NCBI GenBank assembly: GCA_026004415.1
Contig: BPJC01000003.1
Location: 1-49,177, forward strand
Origin: Patescibacteria group bacterium
Lineage (GTDB): Bacteria; Patescibacteriota; Microgenomatia; UBA1406; GWC2-37-13
Length of the DNA: 49,177 bases
Direction of reading: 5' to 3'
This document shows positions 1 to 7,595 of this stretch, piece by piece. The position numbers were made by a program, and so were the translations under genes. How positions within the stretch are numbered: position 1 is the stretch's first letter; the number at the start of each line of letters is the position of its first letter. The notes below the pieces were generated by a model. That model was given only the letters and a program-made list of their open reading frames with translations. It made no database searches and was not told the DNA's origin.

Positions 1-190
1 GATATCGTTCATTAATATAAATTATCCTATGACAAAAATAAGTTTTATTTTTTACGAAAATTATTAGATCATTTATTTTAAAATTATTAAAACTAACTTT
101 TTTTACAAATAAATTATCATTAGAAAAAAGGACAGGTAACATACTCTCCCCTTTTGTAGTAAAATGAATAAAATTAATTATTAAATTCAT
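1..190 (-). CDS. Signal peptidase I-like (S26 family) protein, N-terminal part
   Basis: Not in a standard long reading frame because it runs off the left edge. From the ATG at 190 it reads 63 residues. The stretch GESMLPVL (Ser16) matches the serine box of signal peptidases (G-x-S-M-x-P). About 30 residues on, NDLIIFV followed by CHRIIYI matches the GD-x-x-x-F / H-R-V box of the Sec11/archaeal type, where His replaces the catalytic Lys. No membrane helix is seen before the serine box, so it may be a soluble processing peptidase. It is divergent from the HPr-kinase-like gene with only 21 bases between the start codons. Small S24/S26-like proteins occur in RiPP clusters, so a maturation role is possible; that role is inference. 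Confidence 0.6.
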   Translation of the reverse strand, partial: MNLIINFIHFTTKGESMLPVLFSNDNLFVKKVSFNNFKINDLIIFVKNKTYFCHRIIYINERY

Positions 191-211
191 ATTTCTAATA
201 ATTTTCATAAT

Positions 212-1011
212 ATGAACATGCAAGTTTTTTTAAAAATAGCTAACTATAAAATAAAGTTAACATTTCAAAAAACAGAAAACAAATTTTATTATGAAAACAT
301 TAAACAGATAGTTGAAAATCACCTTAAACCATTTATATCAAATAAGTTAAAAAAAAAAACTCTGCGGAAATAATATTTAAAGACAAAAAATTAAAGGACT
401 TAATTATAATAAAATCAAAAAACATATTAAGTTCAATAGGAAAAGTTAAGAATAAACTTAATCTAGAATTATCCTACACAATAGGAATAGGAGAATTTTT
501 TTCTATATTGTTTTTTATTTTAATATCGCTAATAAAAAAAGAAGGAGTTATAATACATGCATCATCAATAATTACTCAAAAGGGTTTAATACTTTTTTTA
601 GGAAAAGAAAACTCAGGTAAGTCAACTATAGTAAATTTACTGAATAAAAACTTTGAAATTTTTTCAGATGATATTCTAGCACTTAAAATAAAAAATAATA
701 ATGTATACGGATTCCAATTACCAATTGTGGAAAAAGATAATAATATAATCAAAAGAAACAGATCATACAAAGTACAATCAATTTTTCTTATAAGAAAAAA
801 AAATCAAATTAAAATTAGATACATTAATGACAAAACAATTAAATTAACTAAATTAATCCAACAAATATGGACAACTAAAAATCTCTTAAGATATAATCTA
901 AAAGTTGCAAAGAAAATTATAGATTTAATAGATAACTTTTATATTTTAGAGTTTCCTAAAAAAAATGATGTAGTCAATGATTTTTTTTTAAAATACACCT
1001 CAAAAGCTTAA
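212..1011 (+). CDS. HPr kinase-like (HprK-related) protein, frameshifted
   Basis: Two frames join into one protein of about 266 residues. The first runs from ATG 212 to a stop at 371. The second is open from about 361 to 1011 (in isolation it would need a TTG start at 508). The break is an 11-A run at 348-359; one more A restores the frame. The second part carries IIHASSI followed by the P-loop GKENSGKST and the SDDILAL segment. This pattern of a His-Ala-Ser strand, Walker A and an SDD strand is typical of HprK-like kinases found in RiPP clusters. Some of these phosphorylate precursor peptides in lasso peptide pathways. Here the target is unknown. The 3' end overlaps the convergent QueC-like gene by 38 bases. 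Confidence 0.7.
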
Positions 1012-1876
1012 TAGTTTTATTGTAAAATCTTGAGTTAGATAAATAGTAAGTCTTATCATTATAATTCAAAATACTAAATATTTTTTTTCGCGATAAACAA
1101 TTAAAACATTTTCCGCAATGAAACCAAACATTTTTAACACAACTAAAACTTTTGTACAAAGGGACACAATCTTGAATAGCTTTTTTAACTAACACTTCTT
1201 TTTGTAAAAAGAAATTTACTTTTTTATCTATTGGAGCATAAAATTGAATAGAGTAATCATTCAAAATTTCACAAAAGGTTAAATTTATGCTTAATAAAAC
1301 AGAAATATTACTTTCTCTTAAAATTCTATCTTCAGGAACAATACCTACTAATATGGTTTTTATAGAAGCATTATTATGATATCGGATTTTTAATAAATAT
1401 TCATAAGCTATAAATCCATAGAAACCCAATCTAGCTGGATTTGAGATAATTATAGGCAAATATTCATCACTATTATTTAGTTTAACCAGATTATTTAACA
1501 GTAATTTAATAAATTTTCTATTCAAATTAGTAAGACTTGAGAAAGAGAAATTAAAAGACTGATTTACAACTGTTAAATCTTTTACCAACTTTTTATACTT
1601 TCGTTTAAAAAAATTTACAAAAAACTTTGCGGATTTAAACTGTGCATTATCAAATAAATTACTTCTTACATAAATTGGGTAAACAATAGCTTCGTATACA
1701 GAACAAAGATAATTAAACAACGCAACTGAGTCCAAACCACCAGAGAACAACAGAATAACAGATTCTCCTTTTTTTGGCAAAATAAATGTTTCTTCTCTTT
1801 TTTTACTAAAAATTTTTCTTAAACAAATTATCAATTTCCTATCTTCTTTTACATCTTTAATATTAAATTCAAACAT
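974..1876 (-). CDS. QueC-like ATP pyrophosphatase (PP-loop, Zn-binding Cys cluster)
   Basis: A 300-residue protein. Near residue 45 it has the PP-loop SGGLDS, which adenylates substrates in the QueC/asparagine-synthetase/ThiI group. The C-terminal part has SC...HCGKCFNCLSRK, the four-cysteine Zn site and the Arg pattern of QueC (7-cyano-7-deazaguanine synthase). The middle is poorly conserved and the protein is longer than typical QueC (about 220-230). With no queC/D/E/F neighbours and a YcaO/SagB cluster next door, it is more likely a tailoring enzyme (carboxylate activation, for example amide or nitrile formation) than a tRNA-modification enzyme. That is inference. The start is ATG 1876, 45 bases from the divergent precursor transcript. 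Confidence 0.75.
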   Translation of the reverse strand: MFEFNIKDVKEDRKLIICLRKIFSKKREETFILPKKGESVILLFSGGLDSVALFNYLCSVYEAIVYPIYVRSNLFDNAQFKSAKFFVNFFKRKYKKLVKDLTVVNQSFNFSFSSLTNLNRKFIKLLLNNLVKLNNSDEYLPIIISNPARLGFYGFIAYEYLLKIRYHNNASIKTILVGIVPEDRILRESNISVLLSINLTFCEILNDYSIQFYAPIDKKVNFFLQKEVLVKKAIQDCVPLYKSFSCVKNVWFHCGKCFNCLSRKKIFSILNYNDKTYYLSNSRFYNKTIKLLRCILKKNH

Positions 1877-1885
1877 AAATAATTA

Positions 1886-1914
1886 TTGACAAAAACAATA
1901 AGATTGATTACTAT
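1886..1914 (+). promoter_or_regulatory. Sigma-70 type promoter of the precursor genes
   Basis: A perfect TTGACA (1886-1891), a 17-base spacer and TACTAT (1909-1914) point rightwards. The predicted start of transcription is at about 1921, directly at the ATG at 1922, so the message would be leaderless. It lies between the divergent QueC-like gene and the precursor region. Confidence 0.65.
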
Positions 1915-1921
1915 TATATAA

Positions 1922-2041
1922 ATGTTAAACTATAAAAAACAATATAAAAAACCTAATGTCAAAAAAATAAAAAACATTGCAATACTTAATAGCAAAAAAT
2001 ATTTAATAGAAAATTGGGATATGTTATTAGCCGAATTATGA
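1922..2041 (+). CDS. Small ORF (39 aa) coupled to the Hint precursor gene
   Basis: A Lys/Asn-rich 39-residue peptide ending in NWDMLLAEL. It starts at the ATG expected for a leaderless transcript from the promoter just upstream. Its stop TGA (2039-2041) overlaps the ATG of the next ORF (2038) as ATGA, the usual arrangement for translational coupling. It could be a separate leader or recognition peptide, or the true N-terminus of the precursor if a frameshift joins the two (one extra base would be needed). I do not recognise the sequence. Confidence 0.45.
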   Translation: MLNYKKQYKKPNVKKIKNIAILNSKKYLIENWDMLLAEL

Positions 2042-2628
2042 ATAGGAAAAAAAAATATTTAATCCCTAAAATAAAAAGTAAAAAAATAACAAATGATCTT
2101 ATAGTAACTGCAGGGAGTGGAACTTGTTGTTGTGGAACTTGTTTGTCCTATAATTTTAAAATTTTTACAGTAAAAGGTTATGTGCCTATATACAAACTAA
2201 AAAACAAAATGCAAGTTTATAGTATAGATAAAAACAAAAAAATACAGATAGCTAAAATTAAACTAATATCAAAAAAAAGAGTAAGTAAAAATCACAAACT
2301 AATAAAAGTAACTTTAGAATCTGGAAAACACTTCTCAGCTTCCTTCTGGCATCCATTATCAGATAATTTTCCAATAGGTTTTTTAAAAAAAGGAGACATT
2401 TATAATAATGAAGTTGTTAAAAAAATAGAGACTTGTATTTATACATTTGGTTATACTTACGATATACTTCTTGATAATAAAACAAACATATATTTTACGA
2501 CAGGATTAATACCACTTAGAAGCACACTTTCTCTTCGTAAAAATCAAACCCTTCCAAAAATAAAAGAGTATATTATTTCTTCAACATCAGAGTTTAAATC
2601 TAAAAGCTTATTAACCTCATCTTCATAA
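2038..2628 (+). CDS. Candidate TOMM-type RiPP precursor fused to a C-terminal Hint domain
   Basis: From ATG 2038 the ORF gives 196 residues; a TTG at 2014 is possible but the ATGA coupling favours 2038. Residues 1-34 are basic and end in TAGSGTCCCGT, a Gly/Thr/Cys stretch like substrates of azole-forming YcaO enzymes. Residue 35 begins CLSYNFKIFT, a close match to the start of Hint/intein domains, where Cys1 makes the N-to-S acyl shift. His105 in SFWHPL fits block B (Thr-x-x-His, with Ser for Thr). The end, YDILLDNKTNIYFTTGLI, resembles the closing strands, but the final His-Asn needed for intein C-terminal cleavage is replaced by Leu-Arg. The domain should therefore cut or transfer only its N-terminal flank, as hedgehog and BIL domains do. 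Residues after about 166 overlap the convergent SagB gene by 85 bases and may have no function. Confidence 0.75.
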   Translation: MNRKKKYLIPKIKSKKITNDLIVTAGSGTCCCGTCLSYNFKIFTVKGYVPIYKLKNKMQVYSIDKNKKIQIAKIKLISKKRVSKNHKLIKVTLESGKHFSASFWHPLSDNFPIGFLKKGDIYNNEVVKKIETCIYTFGYTYDILLDNKTNIYFTTGLIPLRSTLSLRKNQTLPKIKEYIISSTSEFKSKSLLTSSS

Positions 2629-3317
2629 AATCCATGAATAGGACAACAACCCAAATTTAAAACCGTTGATAAAAGACAAAGATTTTGACCTAAATGGCCT
2701 GCCTCTATTAAAGAAAGAATTAAAGAAAGCTCCCCATATTTAATAAAAGATCTTCCAAAATAAGATGAAACACAGATATAAAATAATGAATTTTTTATCA
2801 TTTTTTTATTAACAGGAAGTAAAATTTTATCTTTTATGGTTTTTTTAAATCTACCTTTTTTTATTTTAATCAAAGAATGTCTTTTTACATTATAATGATA
2901 TACACCGCATTCAATTTTATCTATTTTTTTAAATAAAACTAAGTAAACCTCCAGAGGGAATCTTGCTCCACCAGACGGATACATTCTCGAATTAAAAAAA
3001 TAATTATAATTTGCTACTCTTTCGGAAATGTTAGAAAATTCAACTGATTTAATTCCACACGAAAAATAAAGCAACAAAGATAAATCGTTTAACGAGGCAC
3101 TTCCATTAACAAAGTTCCGATGGCTTTTTCTTTCCAACAAACTTTGAAATATGTCAAAACGCTTAACTTTTGGTATTGGCAACAATATCTCTTTGAATCT
3201 AGGATACTCTTTAAAAAAAATTTTTCTCCACAAATTTAAACTTTTTTCCATATTACTATTTTTAAATTTAAAATCCTTAATATTTTTATAAAAATCAAAG
3301 ACAGTCTTATTTTTCAT
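2544..3317 (-). CDS. SagB/ThcOx-type nitroreductase-fold dehydrogenase
   Basis: 257 residues. Family marks in order: LLERKSHRNF near residue 60 (the R-x-S-x-R-x-F entry strand), MYPSGGARFPLEVYLVLF near 112 (the P-S-x-G-A-x-(Y/F)-P-L-E motif that contacts FMN), CGVYHYN, and IEAGHLGQNLCL (E-A-G-H-x-x-Q-N) near 207. These define the SagB/ThcOx family, FMN-dependent enzymes that oxidise azolines to azoles in TOMM peptides. It starts one base after the stop of the YcaO gene, so they form one operon. No N-terminal RiPP recognition domain is seen; the first 50 residues are poorly conserved. Confidence 0.88.
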   Translation of the reverse strand: MKNKTVFDFYKNIKDFKFKNSNMEKSLNLWRKIFFKEYPRFKEILLPIPKVKRFDIFQSLLERKSHRNFVNGSASLNDLSLLLYFSCGIKSVEFSNISERVANYNYFFNSRMYPSGGARFPLEVYLVLFKKIDKIECGVYHYNVKRHSLIKIKKGRFKKTIKDKILLPVNKKMIKNSLFYICVSSYFGRSFIKYGELSLILSLIEAGHLGQNLCLLSTVLNLGCCPIHGFYEDEVNKLLDLNSDVEEIIYSFIFGRV

Positions 3318-3318
3318 T

Positions 3319-4612
3319 TTATGGTAATGGATGTATTAACTTATTTACAGATTTCCCATACGTTTTTAAATAATACTGTAATCTTTTGTTATTAAGATAT
3401 TTAAAATTTTGATCAATAAAAATAGGGCAAAGTTCAGGAACAAAACATCTTATTGTATATACTTTTTTTTTATTATAATCAAATTTTTTAGTTTTTATAA
3501 AAATGTTTTTTATATTATTACTATATAATCTATTACATACAGTTCTTAATTTTTGTTTTGATGTCAGATTTTTATAACTTGCGATTTTAGAAACATCAAT
3601 TTTACTCGCTGACTTTATCCAAAAATTCAGCAAAGACAAATCTCCCTTTCTAGCCCAAAAAATTAATCTTTTAATTATAGGATTATCCTTTAGAAAATTT
3701 GAGTTGTAAATAATTTCTGAATTTTTTGTATCTTGAGAATAAGATAAATCCCTCATAGGAATTAAACCTTGCAAAACCTCCAAAATCGCACCTTTTATAG
3801 AATTTAAAACATCTAAATCTGCTTTAGCACTTACTAAAATTTTAGGATAGGATCTACTTCTATCCTCCAAAATAGAAACAATAACTGGAATTTTAAAATC
3901 ATTTTCTAGATATAACAAGTATAATTTAAAATTGTACGATTCTATATATTCTATAATATTAAACAAACTAGATCCTTTTAAACTCTCAGTTATAATAATT
4001 TTAGGTTTAAGTTTTACAAAAAAATAAATCGTATAAACATCTCTCTCGATCAATTCAAGTAATGCCCTATTTAATGTGTCTGTGTATGAAAAACCTGCAG
4101 CTAAACCATTACTATCAATCACTTTAAATAAATACTCATCACTTTTACTTAAAGCACTATAATCTAAAAAAAAGATTAAACTTGCTGGGAAAAAAATATT
4201 GTTTTTTAAATTCAAACTTTCTTCAACCACCTCATAAGATTTCACTTTTGTCCACCATATTAACTTGCTTTCTGAAAATTTATATTTTTGGTATTTTTTA
4301 AATTTAAATTGTTCTTTTGAAAAAAAAATTAATTCTTTTGGATTTACAACTAGATTTTTAGAAAACTTTTTTAACAGTTGATTATAAGAAGTATAATATA
4401 AATATTTGTTTTCCATTTTAACAAAACTTAACCTTTCAAAACCTTCCATAAGTGCTTTTTTAATTGCATATTTTTTTTTAAAAGAGACCGCATTCGCATT
4501 TAAAAAAAATCTAATTTTTTTTGGAAAAAACGGCAACAGCATGATAAAACTTAGGGTAATCGAAATAATTTTCCAACAAAAAAACATCAGGTACCTCAAT
4601 CATTTTTGTCAT
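3319..4612 (-). CDS. YcaO-domain cyclodehydratase (TOMM type), frameshift near the start
   Basis: The main frame shows the YcaO ATP-binding pattern: NANAVSFKKKYAIKKALMEG, then NGLAAGFSYTDTLNRALLEL-IERD near residue 190, then AILEVLQ. It closes with HPLP, a reduced version of the Pro-rich C-terminus of TOMM YcaO proteins. The frame is first open from a TTG at 4599, but the residues there are out of register with the family. An ATG at 4612 (or 4603) in the next frame reads VFLLENYFDYPKFYHAVAVF, which fits far better. Removing one A from the 8-A run at about 4517-4524 joins them into about 430 residues. No E1-like/ocin-ThiF partner is visible in the window. Cys/Thr cyclisation in the neighbouring Hint-fused peptide is the likely task. 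Confidence 0.88.
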
Positions 4613-4630
4613 TGAACATTACAAACTGAA

Positions 4631-4813
4631 TTATTTAGCATCAGAATAAAAAAGCACCTCAATAAAATCTCTCCAATACAAAAACTCGATCTTATCTAAA
4701 ACTCTCTCTTTTTGATCTGATAAGTTTATTTTTTTACTATAGAGCTTTCTATTTTTTAAAATAGTCTTAGCAATAATTCGATTTATATTTATTTTTGACT
4801 TTTCCATTTGCAT
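4631..4813 (-). CDS. Small protein of unknown function in the YcaO operon (60 aa)
   Basis: Starts at ATG 4813, overlapping the stop of the upstream reading frame as TGATG, and ends 18 bases before the YcaO start. The residues are Lys/Ile-rich with an aromatic stretch FLYWRDFIEVLFY near the end. No motif is recognised and it does not look like PqqD. Tight coupling on both sides suggests a real gene of the same operon. Confidence 0.5.
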   Translation of the reverse strand: MQMEKSKININRIIAKTILKNRKLYSKKINLSDQKERVLDKIEFLYWRDFIEVLFYSDAK

Positions 4814-5357
4814 CACAAAATTTTTAATATTTCAGCTTTTTTCAATATATATCCTTTACTTAAATCATAAACTTCTATAATTTTCAATCTGATCTCCAAC
4901 CTTGATTGAATTAAAAGATGCTTCCTCCAAAAAAGTGTCCGTTTTTCTATAAAATTTAACTAATGACAAATCTTCAGGTTTATAATAGAAAACTATATTA
5001 TTGTTATTTGCATCTCTAATAGTAAATTTATATTTAAATTTCTCTTTATAATTTGGCGTAATTTCTATGATGTTATCACTTTCATAATCTAACAGTCTAC
5101 CTTTTGTTTTTACCACAATTTCTATTGAATTGTTAATAGAAGATGTAAAAGTTAAATTTCTTAGTAAATAACCTAACTTATAATAAGGTATTTTTTTTTC
5201 TTCAATGGCCGAAATAAGATTTTTGCAGAAAAAAACATAACCATCATAATTTTTTAGGATCTTTTATCAATGTAGCTATTTTCTCTTCATTATATTTTAG
5301 ACAATTACTTGAAATATTTATATTGTTATTAGTTCCAACAAAAAAAATCCTGCCCAT
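4813..5357 (-). CDS. Unknown protein of the RiPP operon, broken by frameshifts
   Basis: Three consecutive frames make one plausible protein of about 180 residues. MGRIFFVGTNNN starts at ATG 5357. The frame shifts in a 6-A run (about 5255-5260) to NYDGYVFFCKNLISAIEE. It continues through a second poly-T/A run (about 5192-5200), where I am not certain the frame is kept, into the 83-residue stretch at 4865-5116. A last shift at about 4880 gives KVGDQIEIIEVYDLSKGYIL and a TGA that overlaps the next ATG as TGATG. This overlap supports the joined reading at the 3' end. The C-terminal part looks rich in beta strands. The family is unknown. Confidence 0.45.
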
Positions 5358-5494
5358 TTTTAAATTTATCATAAATAATACAACTGATTCAAAGAGTACA
5401 ACAAAAAATAACATTAAAAAAAATTCGTTTTGCCATAATATTTAATTCTATTATATATAAAAAAACAATGTCAAAAGTAGTATATTTTATAAAT

Positions 5495-6716
5495 TTAGTA
5501 TTTCAAATCATTAAAAAAATTATCAATATCAATTTCTGACCTTGACAAATTGAGCCAATTAGACTGGAATCTTTTCCAAATATCTTCAAATTTTTTAACA
5601 ACTCTTCCCTTACTTTTATATCGTAATAACAACGATCTAGAAGCATTGTTATAATCAGATAAATAAACATTATGCATAAGATGGAACAACAAACTAATTT
5701 CTCTAAACAACACCTGACTAAACTCTGGTGAAAAACCAGTATTTTGGGAAACTTTTAACTCTCTTATAAAACCATCAATAAAAGACAGTTTGTAATATCT
5801 AGGTTTTTTGTCTGCAATTAACTTCCAGATCTTAAGAGACTCTTCTCTTTCTTTATAATCTGAAAAACCATAATCTTCCAAACCATATATATTTTCAGGA
5901 ACTGTTAGTAAAAAATTTAAAAACTCATCAATTAAATCTAAAAAACTAACCCAAAAAGTTATATATTCAAACTTATCTAAATAATTAAAAATTCTTTTTA
6001 AAACAACAATTTCTGGATCTAAAAAATTATGTAACAATTCATGAAATAATAATTCAAGAATTAAACTGCTGTCATCAACTTTCACTGCAATATATTTATG
6101 AAAATCAGTGCAACCTAAAGCAATTGATCGACAATTGTGAATATCTACATCTTTATCTGTATAGAAGTAGAAACTAGAAGGACTCGATAATTTCAACAAC
6201 GGAAACTCTTCTAATATAGAAAGAATTAAACCTTTTATTAGATCTTTCTTTTCAGTATCAGTAAAATTTTTCCGAAAAGTATATTTGAATTTGTTTTTCT
6301 CTAGCATCCTCTTGAACATAATCAATTCTACTGCCCCAATCTTTTGTCAGAATATCTCTTATTACCTTTTGTTCATTTGACAATTCAAAACTGCTACTTT
6401 CAAAATATAGTTTTAAGATCAGATATATATCGTCCAAAAATGGAGGAACAACCTTCCATTTTGCTTTAAACTCCTCAATTCTGTAGTATAAAGGCCTAAA
6501 CTCTTCTAAAGAAGCTATCTCTATATTTTTTTGAGACTCTAAAACTCTTGGTTGCGTATAACTTGGTTGTACAAAAATTTCAACCGCAGAAGGTAAAGGC
6601 TCTATTATAAATTTATTGTCAGATGAGCCTGATCCTAAAAGAGTACTCGCCGCCGAAGCTCCAACTAGCTTTAAAAAAGCTCTTCTGGACAACTTCGGTC
6701 TATCTGTTTCTGCCAT
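5495..6716 (-). CDS. Tat-type secreted zinc metalloprotease-like protein, one frameshift
   Basis: The first frame (6716-6258) starts MAETDRPKLSRRAFLKLVG and runs into a short Ala/Ser-rich hydrophobic stretch, a twin-arginine signal (S-R-R-x-F-L-K). The second frame (to 5495) holds ILELLFHELLHNFLDPE, an H-E-x-x-H zinc site. The frames overlap at about 6258-6325. Deleting one base in the AAAAATTTT run at about 6263-6272 gives YFSEKFTDTEKKDLIKGL and a protein of about 406 residues. HELLH is then near residue 225. I cannot place the peptidase family. It sits just upstream of the RiPP operon on the same strand, so an export or processing link is possible but unproven. The 75-bp repeat lies directly before its start. 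Confidence 0.6.
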
Positions 6717-6721
6717 AACTA

Positions 6722-6796
6722 AAAGCCAACTTCAACTATAGGATATATTTTAACATAAATTAATCGTAATTCCTGTCTTTGCAAAAATAAAAAATA
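6722..6796. repeat. 75-bp perfect direct repeat, copy 1
   Basis: Identical to 11025-11099 over 75 bases. On the minus strand this copy reads as the first 22 residues of the membrane-protein fragment at 10845-11087 and then meets a TAG just before the ATG of the Tat protease gene. The two copies bracket the decayed block between 6.8 and 11.0 kb. Confidence 0.9.
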
Positions 6797-6876
6797 GGAG
6801 AGCCGCACAACCAATTGCCAAACTGTTCTTCTCCAAACCAAAAGCTTTTAAAGAGGATACTTTAAGCTTTTCCTTT

Positions 6877-6905
6877 AAAAACCTCTGTGGTATAGAGGTT
6901 TTTTA
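6877..6905. terminator. Rho-independent terminator
   Basis: A stem AAAACCTCT / AGAGGTTTT with a 7-8 base loop, followed by T residues, and with A residues before it, so it could act in both directions. It sits at the 3' end of the mutS remnant, which is read on the minus strand. Confidence 0.7.
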
Positions 6906-6913
6906 TACTCTTG

Positions 6914-7595
6914 CTAATATTGGTTAATAAAGATATTTTTAAGATCAGCGATTTTTCTTAATCTTTCAGGTATATCTTTTTTGGAAAGAATAACCCCGCG
7001 GATTGGCAGATTTCTAATTAAATAAACAAGATAGATCTCAGGTTCCTTTTAGGTTTTTTCGAAAAAATAAAGCTCATCAATTGAGGTTTCAAGGAAAGCA
7101 AAAGCTAATCGGTTTTTGAAAGGGTATAGGTAAAGATATATTTAGCCTCTTGTTGATCTATTCTATATTTGCCTCGAATTTAGCTGGGGTAATTATTTTG
7201 ACAACATCCTTTTCAACTATTCCTTTGTTATTTGGCTCTGTTAGCTGTTCGCAGATGGCTACTTTATAGTTTTTGTCAGTGAGTTTTTTTGATGTAGTTA
7301 TTTACAGAATAATAGGGCATGCCAGCTGTTGGGATTTTCTTATCCTTTTCTTTAGAACAGGAAGTTAAGGTTATTCCTAAAATCTCTGATGCTGTTTTTG
7401 CATCCTCAAAGAAAAAACTCATAAAAAATCTCCCAACCGGAACTTAATCAAACCATCAGGATACTGCTTTTTATTTTTATATACTGTTTCATCATCAGCG
7501 TCAGATTCTGCATACAAGCCAATTATAGAGAAAATATTTTGGGAAGTCAGATTGAGGTTAGGGATTATTTTAGTTTTTTGGTTTGAATTTTTCAA
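6914..7595 (-). pseudogene. mutS: mutS remnant (N-terminal mismatch-binding and connector domains only)
   Basis: Joined frames read KKQYPDGLIKFRLGDF, then YEFFFEDAKTASEILGITL, IPTAGMPYYSVNNYIKK, KLTDKNYKVAICEQL and GIVEKDVVKIITP. These are the successive conserved segments of MutS domain I (usual form GDFYE-x-F-x-E-D-A ... A-G-x-P-Y-H ... V-A-I-C-E-Q ... V-x-R-x-x-T-P-G). A connector-like tail LAFAFLETSIDELYFF follows. Three +1 changes (two 6-T runs near 7418-7430, one 7-A run near 7290) and stops near 7150 and 7070 break it. It ends at the terminator, without the lever, clamp or ATPase domains. Confidence 0.75.

Noticed and set aside
212-1011. Canonical HPr kinase/phosphorylase of a sugar phosphotransferase system
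   Set aside because: Only the P-loop core is shared, no PTS gene is nearby, and the neighbours are RiPP genes.
2038-2628. Ordinary intein inserted in a host gene
   Set aside because: There is no host protein on either side, and the C-terminal His-Asn and following nucleophile are missing.
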